A stretch of DNA of 64,000 nucleotides, from positions 620,001 through 684,000 of the forward strand of contig NZ_JAAHBP010000003.1 in assembly GCF_023184515.1 (NCBI RefSeq), written 5' to 3'. Source of the stretch: Streptomyces sp. D2-8. GTDB lineage: Bacteria > Actinomycetota > Actinomycetes > Streptomycetales > Streptomycetaceae. A model generated the notes under the pieces. It was not told the DNA's origin. It ran no database searches and saw only the letters and a program-made list of their open reading frames with translations. Within the stretch, counting starts at the first letter, position 1; each line of letters starts with the position of its first letter. The translations under genes were made by a program, and so were the position numbers. Shown one piece after another: positions 53,990 through 62,332 of the stretch.

Positions 53990-54592
53990 ATGACCGAGCC
54001 GGTCGGGCGTCGACCCCGTAAGCGCGTGAACTACGGCACGGGCCGTGAGGCCCTGCTGGAGGCCGCCGTGCGGGTCGTGGCCCGGGGCGGGCTGCGCAGG
54101 CTCACCTACCGGGCCGTCGCGGAGGAGGCCGGCGTCACCCATGGCCTGGTCGTGCACCACTTCGGCTCTCGCGACGCCCTGATCGAGGAGGCCGTGGCGC
54201 ACGCCATCCGCTCCTCCCTGAGCAGCAGCGCCCTCGAACCGGGCACGGGCAGGGCCGCCGACTTCTCGGTCGGTCTGACGGACATGGTCGAGTCGGGGCC
54301 CGACCTCCAGGCGTTCCAGTACGAACTGCTGCTGGAGTCCCGGCGCCGCCCCGAGCTCCTGGCCCACCTGCGGGCGCTGTACGACGAGTACTTCGACGCG
54401 ACGCGGCGCGAACTCACCCAGATGCTGCCCGGCCCGGTCGGCGAGGGCCTGTCCCGGATGGTGTTCGCCACGCTGGAGGGGCTCGTCCTGCACCAGCTGG
54501 TCTTCGGTGAGCGCGAGGTCATCGACGAGGCACTGGACGAGCTGCGCTCGGTGCTGCGGCTGCTCGCCGAGCGGCGCGACGACGAGGCCTGA
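53990..54592 (+). CDS. TetR-family transcriptional regulator, candidate repressor of the island
   Basis: The 200-residue product has the TetR DNA-binding domain: GREALLEAAVRVVARGGLRRL, TYRAVAEEAGVTHGLVVHHFGS and RDALIEEAVAHAI. The ligand domain is helical. It sits between the catabolic operon and the APC permease. Its own promoter shows no island operator, but the next promoter does (54685). It is therefore the first candidate for binding CGTTTG-N4-CAAACG sites. A leaderless start is likely (TAGGGT 7 bases before ATG 53990). Confidence 0.9.
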   Translation: MTEPVGRRPRKRVNYGTGREALLEAAVRVVARGGLRRLTYRAVAEEAGVTHGLVVHHFGSRDALIEEAVAHAIRSSLSSSALEPGTGRAADFSVGLTDMVESGPDLQAFQYELLLESRRRPELLAHLRALYDEYFDATRRELTQMLPGPVGEGLSRMVFATLEGLVLHQLVFGEREVIDEALDELRSVLRLLAERRDDEA

Positions 54593-54646
54593 CCCTCTCC
54601 GGCCTTCCCCTTCCCGCGGCGCGCGAATTTCCCCGTCCCCCACCCC

Positions 54647-54675
54647 TTGCCAAACGGATAGTTTCGCCCCACGAT
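54647..54675 (+). promoter_or_regulatory. Promoter of the APC permease gene
   Basis: -35 TTGCCA (54647-54652), 17-base spacer, -10 CACGAT (54670-54675). The island operator begins 10 bases downstream. Confidence 0.5.
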
Positions 54676-54684
54676 GAGGCAACT

Positions 54685-54700
54685 CGTTTGGCCTGAAACG
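54685..54700. promoter_or_regulatory. Island operator 3 (APC permease)
   Basis: CGTTTGGCCTGAAACG overlaps the expected transcription start of the permease gene. In reverse complement it aligns with operators 1 and 2 (GCCAAACG half shared). Confidence 0.65.
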
Positions 54701-54730
54701 ATCCTTCCTCCCCTCTGGCAGGTGATCCGA

Positions 54731-56191
54731 GTGGACAGTCAGACGGTCGCCCGACACGCGGCGAAACCGGACGCGCCCACCGCAGGCACGCTCAAGCCCA
54801 ACGCCCTCGGCGTCCTGGGCATCCTCTTCTTCGTCCTGTCCGCCCAGGCCCCGCTGACCGGCATCGCCGGCGCGGCCCCCATCGCCGTGGCCCTCGGCAA
54901 CGGCCCCGGCGTGCCCGCCGCCTACCTCGTGGCGGGCCTGGTGATCCTGCTGTTCTCGGTGGGCTTCGTCGCCATGGGCCGCCATGTGGTGGACGCGGGC
55001 GCCTTCTACACGTACATCGGCAAGGGCCTCGGCCGCACCACCGGCACCGGCAGCGCCGGCCTCGCGCTCTTCGCCTACTGCACCATCCAGGCCGCCATGT
55101 ACGGCCTCTACGGGGCCATCGTGAGCGGCCTGGTCGCGAGCCACACCGGCCTCGACCTGCCGTGGTGGGTCTGGACGCTGGTCACCATGGCCGTCGTCCA
55201 GGCGCTCGGAGCGGCCGGCGTCGAGATGGGCGCCAAGGTCCTCGCCGTGTTCGTCCTCGCGGAGTTCAGCATCCTGTCGGTCTTCGCCCTGGTCACCCTC
55301 TTCAAGGGCGGCGGACCCGAAGGGCTCGGCCTCGCGGACAGCTTCTCCCCGTCCGCCGCCCTGGACGGAGCCCCGGGCGTGGCCGTGATGTTCGCCGTGG
55401 CCTCCATGTTCGGCTTCGAGGCCACCGCCATCTACGGCGAGGAGGCCCGTGAGCCCAAGAAGACCGTGCCGCGCGCCACGTACCTCGCGGTCGCCGTGGT
55501 CACCGGCTTCTTCGCCCTGGTCTCCTGGATGCTCGTCTCCTCCTACGGCGCCTCCCGGGCCACCGCGGCAGCGGGCAAGGCCCTGGAGGGCGGCGACGGG
55601 GCCGGGTTCGTCTTCGCCCCCATAGCGGCGGACTTCGGCGGCTGGGTGAACGACGTGCTGCCGATCCTGCTCGCCACCTCCCTCTTCGCCGGCATCCTCA
55701 CCTTCCACAACTCGGCCAACCGCTACCTGTTCTCCCTCGGCCGCGACCGGCTGCTGCCGCTCCGGCTGTGCCGGCTCAACCGCCGCCACGCACCCTGGAC
55801 CGCCGGGTGCGTCCAGACGGTCCTGGCCGTCCTCCTGGTGGTGCCCTTCGCGCTGGCCGGCAAGGACCCGGTGCTGACGCTGTTCTCCTGGTTCAGCGGC
55901 GTGGCCGTCCTGGCGATGATGCTGCTGTACCTGCTGACCTCGGTGTCCGTTCTCGTCTTCTTCCGCAGGGCCCGTCTCGACGCCCGCCTCTGGAACACGC
56001 TGATCGCACCCGCCCTGGGCGCGCTCGGCATCGCGGGGGCGATCTGGCTCATCCTGGCCAACTTCGCCACCCTCATCGGCGGCGAACGCACCACCGCCCT
56101 GTGGCTCACGCTGTCCGTCCCGGTCGTCATGGCGCTGGGCCTGGCCGCCGCACGGGTGCGCGGGAGGACCGCCGCGGCCGCCGACGGCTGA
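54731..56191 (+). CDS. APC-superfamily amine/amino acid permease
   Basis: The 486-residue product has about twelve helices. The first helix region SAQAPLTGIAGAAPIAVALGNGPG and FGFEATAIYGEEAREPKKTVP are typical of APC amino acid and polyamine permeases. It should import an amine or amino acid with protons or by exchange. The GTG start at 54731 is downstream of an island operator, and it is followed by PuuC- and PuuD-like genes, as puuP is in E. coli. That analogy supports amine uptake. Confidence 0.92.
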   Translation: MDSQTVARHAAKPDAPTAGTLKPNALGVLGILFFVLSAQAPLTGIAGAAPIAVALGNGPGVPAAYLVAGLVILLFSVGFVAMGRHVVDAGAFYTYIGKGLGRTTGTGSAGLALFAYCTIQAAMYGLYGAIVSGLVASHTGLDLPWWVWTLVTMAVVQALGAAGVEMGAKVLAVFVLAEFSILSVFALVTLFKGGGPEGLGLADSFSPSAALDGAPGVAVMFAVASMFGFEATAIYGEEAREPKKTVPRATYLAVAVVTGFFALVSWMLVSSYGASRATAAAGKALEGGDGAGFVFAPIAADFGGWVNDVLPILLATSLFAGILTFHNSANRYLFSLGRDRLLPLRLCRLNRRHAPWTAGCVQTVLAVLLVVPFALAGKDPVLTLFSWFSGVAVLAMMLLYLLTSVSVLVFFRRARLDARLWNTLIAPALGALGIAGAIWLILANFATLIGGERTTALWLTLSVPVVMALGLAAARVRGRTAAAADG

Positions 56192-56229
56192 CGCTACGCG
56201 GCAACGGCCGCGCACGGCCACAGTCATAT

Positions 56230-56245
56230 CGTTTGAGATCAAAGG
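56230..56245. promoter_or_regulatory. Island operator 4 (aldehyde dehydrogenase)
   Basis: CGTTTGAGATCAAAGG, a less perfect copy, follows a CATATC -10-like box and overlaps the ribosome site AAAGGAGGT of the ALDH gene. Confidence 0.5.
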
Positions 56246-56254
56246 AGGTCCGTC

Positions 56255-57745
56255 ATGTCCGCCGTCCCCCACGACGAGTGGCTGCGTCGCGCCAAGGCGT
56301 TCCAGCTCTCCGGCGCCCATCACGTCGACGGCGCCGAGGAGGCCGGGGGAGGGGCGACGTTCCCGGTCGTGTCCCCGCGAGACGGCCGGGTCCTCGCCGA
56401 CGTCGCGGACGGCGGCGCCGCCGAGGTGGGCGCGGCCGTCGCCGCCGCCCGGCGGGCCTTCGACACCGGCCCGTGGCCGCGCCTGGCACCCGCCGAGCGC
56501 GGCCGGGCCCTGCTCCGCCTCGCCGACCTGCTCGAAGAGCGACGCGAGGAACTCGCCCTCACGGTCAGCCTGGAGATGGGCAAACCGATCTCGGACGCGT
56601 ACGGCATCGAACTGCGCGCCGTCATCGGCACCTTCCGCTGGTACGGCCAGCTCGCGGACAAGCTGACCGACACCGCCCCCCACACCGCCCCGGACGCCCT
56701 CGCCCTGGTCACCAGGGAGCCCTCCGGGGTGGTCGGGGCGGTGGTCCCCTGGAACTTCCCGCTGACCCTGGCCTGCTGGAAGGTCGCCCCGGCCCTGGCG
56801 GCCGGCTGCACGGTCGTCCTCAAGCCCTCGGAGAACTCCCCGCTCTCCGCCCTGCTCCTCGGGCGCCTCGCCACCGAGGCCGGCATCCCGCCCGGCGTGT
56901 TCAACGTGGTCACCGGCGACGGCCCGGCAGCGGGCCGTGCCCTCGGCCTCCACCCGGACGTCGACGTCCTGGCGTTCACCGGCTCCACCGCCGTCGGCCG
57001 CCACTTCCTGCGCTACGCCGCCGACTCCAACCTCAAGCGCGTCTGGCTGGAGCTCGGCGGCAAGTCGCCCAACATCGTCCTGCCGGACGCCCCCGACCTC
57101 GACCGGGCCGCCGCCACCGCCGCCTGGGGCATCTTCTTCAACCAGGGCGAGATGTGCACGGCCCCCTCCCGGCTCCTCGTGCACTCCTCGATCGCCGAGC
57201 GGGTCACCGAGGCCGTGGTCCGGCGGGCCCGTGAACTGAGGGTGGGCGACCCGCTCGACCCGGAGACGGAGATGGGCGCACTCGTCGGCAGCGGGCACCT
57301 GGACCGCGTACGCGACCACATCCGCAACGGCGTCGACGAGGGCGCCCGGTTGCGTGCAGGCGGCGACCGCGTCCTCGCCGAGACGGGCGGGACGTACCTG
57401 GAGCCGACCGTCTTCGACCGCGTGGACCCGGGATCGCGACTGGCGCGGGAGGAGATCTTCGGCCCCGTCCTGTCGGTGCTCGCCTTCGACGACCTCGACG
57501 AGGCGGTCCGGCTGGCCAACGCCACCGAGTACGGCCTCGCCGCCGGCCTGTGGACCTCCGACCTGTCCACCGCACACCGGGTCTCCCGTCGGCTGAAGGC
57601 CGGAACGGTCTGGGTCAACTGCTACGAGGAGGGCGACCTGACCGTGCCCTTCGGCGGTATGAAGCAGTCGGGCAACGGCCGCGACAAGTCCGTCCACGCG
57701 CTGGAGAAGTACACCGAACTCAAGACCACCTGGATCCAGCTGTGA
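56255..57745 (+). CDS. Aldehyde dehydrogenase, PuuC-like
   Basis: The 496-residue product has GVVGAVVPWNFPLTLACWKVAP, AFTGSTAVGRHFL, the Glu in LELGGKSPNIVLPDA and the Cys in NQGEMCTAPSRLL. In the gamma-glutamylation pathway PuuC oxidises gamma-glutamyl-aminobutyraldehyde; here the substrate aldehyde is undefined. A very strong AAAGGAGGT ribosome site precedes ATG 56255. The stop overlaps the next GTG start. Confidence 0.9.
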   Translation: MSAVPHDEWLRRAKAFQLSGAHHVDGAEEAGGGATFPVVSPRDGRVLADVADGGAAEVGAAVAAARRAFDTGPWPRLAPAERGRALLRLADLLEERREELALTVSLEMGKPISDAYGIELRAVIGTFRWYGQLADKLTDTAPHTAPDALALVTREPSGVVGAVVPWNFPLTLACWKVAPALAAGCTVVLKPSENSPLSALLLGRLATEAGIPPGVFNVVTGDGPAAGRALGLHPDVDVLAFTGSTAVGRHFLRYAADSNLKRVWLELGGKSPNIVLPDAPDLDRAAATAAWGIFFNQGEMCTAPSRLLVHSSIAERVTEAVVRRARELRVGDPLDPETEMGALVGSGHLDRVRDHIRNGVDEGARLRAGGDRVLAETGGTYLEPTVFDRVDPGSRLAREEIFGPVLSVLAFDDLDEAVRLANATEYGLAAGLWTSDLSTAHRVSRRLKAGTVWVNCYEEGDLTVPFGGMKQSGNGRDKSVHALEKYTELKTTWIQL

Positions 57746-58434
57746 GGCCCCTGATCGCGATCCCCGCCCGCTTCGCCGAGCGGACCTCCGCCCTCCGGTA
57801 CGCCGCCGAGGTCAACGCCCGCGCCCTCATCGAGGCCGTCTGGCGGGCCGGCGGCGAACCGGTCAGCATCCACCCGGCGGACACCGGCACGGCCGCCCGG
57901 CTCGCCCGCTTCGACGGCGTCCTGCTCCCCGGCGGCGGCGACCTCGCTCCCTCCCGCTACGGCGCCACCGACACGCACGAGGCCGTCTACGACGTCGACA
58001 CCCTCCAGGACACCTTCGACCTCGACGTCGCCCGGCACGCCCTGGCGACGGGCCTGCCCCTGCTCGCCGTCTGCCGCGGCCTCCAGGTCGTCAACGTCGC
58101 CCTCGGCGGCACCCTGGAGCAGGACATGGGCGGCCCGGAACGGGAACACCGGCACCTCGTGCACCCCGTCACCCTCGACCCCGGCTCGCTTCTCGCCCGG
58201 GCCACCGGCGCCGAGAAGGCCGACGCGTCCTGCTACCACCACCAGCGCGTCGACCGCCCGGCCCCGGACCTCCTCGTCACGGCCCGGGCGGCCGACGGCA
58301 CGATCGAGGCCCTCGAACTCCCCGGCGGCGACGGCTGGTTCACGGCCGTCCAGTGGCACCCGGAGGACACCGCCCACGAGGACCCCGCCCAGCAGGGCCT
58401 GTTCGACGCACTCGTGCGGGCCGCGACCCGGTGA
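57742..58434 (+). CDS. Class I glutamine amidotransferase-like gamma-glutamyl amide hydrolase, PuuD-like
   Basis: The 230-residue product has the PuuD/GGH-type GAT fold: GVLLPGGGDLAPS, nucleophile Cys in LLAVCRGLQVVN, the His in VQWHPED and Glu after it. PuuD cleaves gamma-glutamyl-GABA to recover glutamate. Paired with the GS-like synthetase at 46449 it closes a gamma-glutamylation cycle. GTG 57742 overlaps the ALDH stop (GTGA), so translation is coupled. Confidence 0.92.
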   Translation: MRPLIAIPARFAERTSALRYAAEVNARALIEAVWRAGGEPVSIHPADTGTAARLARFDGVLLPGGGDLAPSRYGATDTHEAVYDVDTLQDTFDLDVARHALATGLPLLAVCRGLQVVNVALGGTLEQDMGGPEREHRHLVHPVTLDPGSLLARATGAEKADASCYHHQRVDRPAPDLLVTARAADGTIEALELPGGDGWFTAVQWHPEDTAHEDPAQQGLFDALVRAATR

Positions 58435-58448
58435 GGCCGCGGCCAGGC

Positions 58449-59021
58449 TCAGGACCGGGGCCGCCGCCCGCTGCGCCGCGGGGCGGGCTCGGCACCGCCC
58501 AGCAGGGACTGCCGCCGCTCCTCACCGTGCTCCTCCACCTGGAGCACCACACTGCGCAGCCCTTCGGCGAGGCTGCGACACTCTGCGTCGCTGAGCCCGC
58601 CGGTGACGAAGGCCTCCTCCTCGTTGAACGCCGGGAACACCCGCGCCATGAACTCCTCGCCCTCGTCGGTGAGGCTCAGCAGCACCAGGCGCCCGTCGCT
58701 CGGATGACCGTCCCGCCGCAGCAGGCCCCTGGACTCCAGCGTGCGCACCACACCCGTCAGCGTGCCCTTGGAGATGCCCGCCTCCTCCGCCACGTGCCGG
58801 GTCTCCGACTCGCCCCACACCCAGACCACCCACAGCACCACGAAGGCCGTCCAGGTCAGGTCGGAGCCGCGCAGCACCGAGTTCTCCAGGTGCTGCCGCA
58901 CCGCGGACGCGGCCCGGTAGATGTTCGCCACCGCCGCCATCTGCTCCCGGCGGATCGGAATGCCGCCGAGCTTCGCCGCGGCGAGCTTCTCGGCTTCGGT
59001 GATGGATCGGTGCCCCGGCAC
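58449..59021 (-). CDS. MarR-family regulator
   Basis: The 190-residue product has the winged helix: DLTWTAFVVLWVVWVWGE, VAEEAGISKGTLTGVVRTLE and RDGHPSDGRLVLLSLT (wing). It is divergent from the luciferase-like gene. A 21-base inverted repeat in the 103-base intergenic space is its likely site. GTG 59021 has AAGGAG 7 bases upstream. The C-terminus is Arg-rich. Confidence 0.9.
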   Translation of the reverse strand: MPGHRSITEAEKLAAAKLGGIPIRREQMAAVANIYRAASAVRQHLENSVLRGSDLTWTAFVVLWVVWVWGESETRHVAEEAGISKGTLTGVVRTLESRGLLRRDGHPSDGRLVLLSLTDEGEEFMARVFPAFNEEEAFVTGGLSDAECRSLAEGLRSVVLQVEEHGEERRQSLLGGAEPAPRRSGRRPRS

Positions 59022-59084
59022 GGGTGGCTCCTTCGTCTGGTCGCGACGCGTCACGCACGGGCGGCTCAACCCTGCGTCCAGTCG

Positions 59085-59105
59085 TTCGGACTCAAATTGT
59101 ACGAA
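59085..59105. promoter_or_regulatory. Inverted repeat between MarR and LLM genes, probable MarR site
   Basis: Arms TTCGGAC and GTACGAA are separated by 7 bases. One mismatch. It is centred between the two divergent starts. Confidence 0.55.
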
Positions 59106-59124
59106 GCTGAAAGGAATACCCGTC

Positions 59125-60066
59125 ATGCCCCGTCCTCCCCGCATGCTCCTCGTCCTCAGCGAGAACTGGACCCTCACCGGCGGCCGGGCCGATCTGCCCG
59201 CCGCCGTCCGCTGGGCCCGCGAGGCCGAGGACGCCGGCTTCGACGCCGTCATGGTCAGTGAGCACATCGTCCTCGGCCCCGACGCGGCGGCCGCCGGCAT
59301 CATGGGCAACCCCCGCGACTACGCCCTCCCGGGCAACCAGGACCCGTACACGCCCTGGCCGAACTCGCTGCTGCTGCTCGCCGCCATCGCCTCCGTCACC
59401 TCCCGGCTGCGCCTGGCCGCCGCGGCCGTCCTCGCCCCGCTGCGTCACCCCCTGCTGCTCGCCCGCGAACTCGGCACCCTCGACCTGATCAGCCAGGGGC
59501 GTCTCGTCGTGCAGCCCACGGTCAGCTGGAGCAAGGACGAGTACGACGCCCTCGGCGTGCCGTTCGCCCGGCGCGGGCGGCTGCTCGACGAGCACCTGGA
59601 GGTGTGGGCGAAGGCCTGGGGCCCGTCCCCGATCTCCCATGACGGGCCGCACTACCCCTTCCGGGACGTCTACTTCGAGCCCAGGGCCCACCGCCCCGAC
59701 GGCCCCCGGCTCTGGTTCGGCGGCCAGCGCCTGCACGGCCCCGTCCTGCGCCGCCTCGTCCGGTACGGCCACGGCTTCCACCCGCTGGGCCGGCCCACGC
59801 CCGATGACCTCCAGGCGCTCAAGGAGGCGATGGCCGAGGCGGGGCGGGACAGCGCGGACCTGGAGATGATCGGCGGCACCCGGGCCGTCTTTCCCGACGA
59901 CCGCTCACCGGCGGACCTCGGCGCGGCGCTCTCCGTGCTTCCGGAGCAACTGGAGCAGGGCTTCACGACGTTCTGCGTCAAGCCGAACCAGTTCATCGAC
60001 GACCCCGACGGGGTGGGGGAGTTCTGCCGTGAGGTCATGCGGCGTGTCGACGCCCTGACGTCCTGA
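59125..60066 (+). CDS. LLM-class (F420-dependent) oxidoreductase
   Basis: The 313-residue product has the luciferase-like barrel: WAREAEDAGFDAVMVSEHIV, LRLAAAAVLAPLRHPLLLARE, LDLISQGRLVVQPTVSWSKDEY and LWFGGQRLHGP. Family members use F420 or FMN. Its reaction here is unknown; it could add a monooxygenation or reduction step to the catabolic island. ATG 59125 has AAGGA about 8 bases upstream. Confidence 0.9.
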   Translation: MPRPPRMLLVLSENWTLTGGRADLPAAVRWAREAEDAGFDAVMVSEHIVLGPDAAAAGIMGNPRDYALPGNQDPYTPWPNSLLLLAAIASVTSRLRLAAAAVLAPLRHPLLLARELGTLDLISQGRLVVQPTVSWSKDEYDALGVPFARRGRLLDEHLEVWAKAWGPSPISHDGPHYPFRDVYFEPRAHRPDGPRLWFGGQRLHGPVLRRLVRYGHGFHPLGRPTPDDLQALKEAMAEAGRDSADLEMIGGTRAVFPDDRSPADLGAALSVLPEQLEQGFTTFCVKPNQFIDDPDGVGEFCREVMRRVDALTS

Positions 60067-60081
60067 CCGTCCCGGCCCGGA

Positions 60082-61104
60082 TCACCGCTCGACGAACCGC
60101 GCCAGGTGATCCGGGTCCGGCCGCAGCAGCCCGTCCCGCACCGCGAGCGCGGTGGCCTCGGCTCTGGAGGCACAGCCGGTCTTGCGCAGCAGATGCTCGA
60201 CATGGCTGTGCACGGTCCGCGGGGACAGGAACAGCGTCTGCGCGATGGCCTGGTTGGTCTGCCCCGTGGCGGCCCGGGTGAGCACTTCCAGCTCCCGGGG
60301 GCTGAGCCCGTACGGCAGTTCCGTGGGCGTCTCGCGCACCAGCACCGCGTCCGCCGCCAGGCCGGGCCCTGCCGGGTGCCGGTGCAGAACGATCCGGTGC
60401 CAGCCTCCGCCGGCCGGCCACAGCAGCCGCAGCCGCTGCCCGCCCGTGCCGGTGAAGGCGTGCAGCAGCGCGCCGAACCCGCCGTCCTCCCGCAGTGCCC
60501 GGGGCCGGTCGCGGCCGGGCAGGTCGAGCACCGCGCCGTCGCCGGTGACGAGACTCGCCGCGTCCGTCTCCGCCAGACCGTGCAGATCACCGGCGTGGGC
60601 CAGCGGGTCGGCGAGGGCGGCCAGGGCGGGGATGACGGAGGCGAGCAGCCGGCGGGCGTCGGTGTCGTAGGCGTCCGCGCTCTCGGTGGAGAGGTGGACC
60701 AGGCCCACCAGCCGGCCCCGGTGCCGCAGCGCCCCCGTGACGCCGTCGCGGAATCCGGCCGGGCGGACCCGCTCGGCGTAGAACCAGCCGTGCCGGAATC
60801 GGGGTCCGGCGTCCTCGGCGTCCTCCGAGATGGACGGCGGCAGCTCCCGCCGTACGACATTGCGGTACCACGGGGTCGCGACGAACTCCCCGGCGAGGGC
60901 CTGCGCGGCCTCGGCGGCGTAGCCGATGCTCGCGACCTGGACGTGGGAGCCGGTCAGCGGGTCGATCGTGAGCAGGGTCGCCGCGTCCAGCGGCAGCGCG
61001 CGGGCGAGCTCGCGGAGGGCCTGCGCGGAGGCCGAGGTGGTGTCGCGCTCGCGGGTGAGCATGCCGATGCGGGCGGCTGCCGCGATCTGGTGGTGGCTGG
61101 GCAT
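60082..61104 (-). CDS. GAF-like/LuxR-type transcriptional regulator
   Basis: The 340-residue product has a C-terminal LuxR helix-turn-helix (YGLSPRELEVLTRAATGQTN, QAIAQTLFLSPRTVHSHVEH) and an N-terminal GAF-like sensor (LLTIDPLTGSHVQVASIGY, about 40-190). Its promoter carries the island operator, so it is part of the same regulon. It may in turn activate the divergent ABC importer. ATG 61104 has GGAGG 7 bases upstream. Confidence 0.88.
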   Translation of the reverse strand: MPSHHQIAAAARIGMLTRERDTTSASAQALRELARALPLDAATLLTIDPLTGSHVQVASIGYAAEAAQALAGEFVATPWYRNVVRRELPPSISEDAEDAGPRFRHGWFYAERVRPAGFRDGVTGALRHRGRLVGLVHLSTESADAYDTDARRLLASVIPALAALADPLAHAGDLHGLAETDAASLVTGDGAVLDLPGRDRPRALREDGGFGALLHAFTGTGGQRLRLLWPAGGGWHRIVLHRHPAGPGLAADAVLVRETPTELPYGLSPRELEVLTRAATGQTNQAIAQTLFLSPRTVHSHVEHLLRKTGCASRAEATALAVRDGLLRPDPDHLARFVER

Positions 61105-61136
61105 GGCGAGCCTCCGGGCGGCTCGGACAGCAATGT

Positions 61137-61152
61137 CGTTTGGGGCCTAACG
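61137..61152. promoter_or_regulatory. Island operator 5 (LuxR gene)
   Basis: CGTTTGGGGCCTAACG; the minus-strand -10 box TATCGT runs into it. Confidence 0.6.
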
Positions 61153-61178
61153 ATAGGGGTCCTGGCCGTGTCCGGCAA
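61150..61178 (-). promoter_or_regulatory. Promoter of the LuxR gene
   Basis: On the minus strand: -35 TTGCCG (61173-61178), exact 17-base spacer, -10 TATCGT (61150-61155), with the island operator overlapping the -10 box and start. Confidence 0.65.
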
Positions 61179-61311
61179 GGTGTCCACCGGGGTCCGGCCG
61201 TATCCGCGGTCGGTATTTCTACGGATGGTGCGGCGGGCCCGGCGGGTCTTTCCTGATCGGCACAGCCGGACGCCCGCTCCAGTCGGGCCCGCCCCTCGGA
61301 GAGCCCTCGCC

Positions 61312-62322
61312 ATGACCCCACCGCCGTACACCGCCTCGCGCAGACACTTCCTCGCCCTGTCCGCCGCCACCGCGCTGGCGGCCGCCGGATGCTCGGCGCC
61401 GGAGAACACGGCCGCCTCGGCCAAGCCCTCACCCCCCGGCGGCTCCCGCCTGACGAAGATCGGCCTCGACTACCCCTTCACGCAGCTGCCGCTCTACTCC
61501 ACGCTGGTGAAGCTCTCCACCGCCCGGGCCGGGCAGCACGGCATCTCCCTGCTGACGACGAGCGACAACGCCAGTGCCGACACACAAGCGAGCAACCTGA
61601 ACACCTGGGTCGCCCGCAAGGTCCCGGCGATCGTCTCCTTCCCCATGGTGTTCGAGGCCGCCGAGCCGCTCGCCGAAGCGGCCCTGGACGCGGGGCTGAT
61701 CTGGGTGACCTACGGCGGCTCCCTGCAACACCAGAGCGCCGACATCCAGTTCAGCTTCCGCGAGGGCGGCACCCTGCTCGGCGCGGCAGCGGCGAAGTGG
61801 GCCCAGGAACACCTCGGCGGCAAGGGCAAGATCGCCTTCCTCACCGACAGCACGATCGAGCTGGGCCGCGAACGCACCAAGGGCATGATCGACGCCTTCA
61901 CCAAGGCGGCGCCCGGCGTCGACGTGGTGGCGCGGGAGCAGTCCATCGACCCGGACACGGGGCTGTCGAAGACGAAGGCGATCCTCGCCAAGCACCCGGA
62001 CCTCAACCTCGTCCTCGGCGTCACGGACGCCGCCGCGTACGGCGGTTTCAAAGCTCTCCAGCAGGCGGGCCGGGCGAAGGACGACGCCAAGACCTTCGTC
62101 GGCGGGCAGGACGGCTCCGCGCCCTCCCTCCTCGCCGTCAAGCAGGGCACGTTCTACCGGGCCTCCGCCGCCCTCGCGCCCAAGGACATCGCGGCCGCCA
62201 TCGTCGACGTGCCGCGCGCGGTCGCCGCCGGAAAGGCGAACCCCAGCGCCCAGGTGCCGATCACACTCGTCCAGCGCGCCGACACCGCCCGGATCGACGC
62301 CCTGCTCGCCCAGAACGCCTAG
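61312..62322 (+). CDS. Sugar-type (CUT2) ABC substrate-binding lipoprotein
   Basis: The 336-residue product has a signal sequence with lipobox AAAGC after a twin-Arg-like SRRHFLALS and a periplasmic-binding fold of the LacI/ribose type: LNTWVARKVPAIVSFPM, LAKHPDLNLVLGVTDAAAYGG, FVGGQDGSAPSLLA. It should feed the ATPase downstream. The ligand is not obvious; CUT2 SBPs also bind non-sugars. ATG 61312 lies 10 bases after a GGAGAG stretch. Confidence 0.9.
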   Translation: MTPPPYTASRRHFLALSAATALAAAGCSAPENTAASAKPSPPGGSRLTKIGLDYPFTQLPLYSTLVKLSTARAGQHGISLLTTSDNASADTQASNLNTWVARKVPAIVSFPMVFEAAEPLAEAALDAGLIWVTYGGSLQHQSADIQFSFREGGTLLGAAAAKWAQEHLGGKGKIAFLTDSTIELGRERTKGMIDAFTKAAPGVDVVAREQSIDPDTGLSKTKAILAKHPDLNLVLGVTDAAAYGGFKALQQAGRAKDDAKTFVGGQDGSAPSLLAVKQGTFYRASAALAPKDIAAAIVDVPRAVAAGKANPSAQVPITLVQRADTARIDALLAQNA

Positions 62323-62332
62323 GGCCGACGCC

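Noticed and set aside
53555..57697. 1380-codon open frame on the minus strand
   Set aside because: It is the antisense shadow of the TetR, APC, ALDH and related genes; its composition is G/E/R-rich with no domains, a result of high GC.
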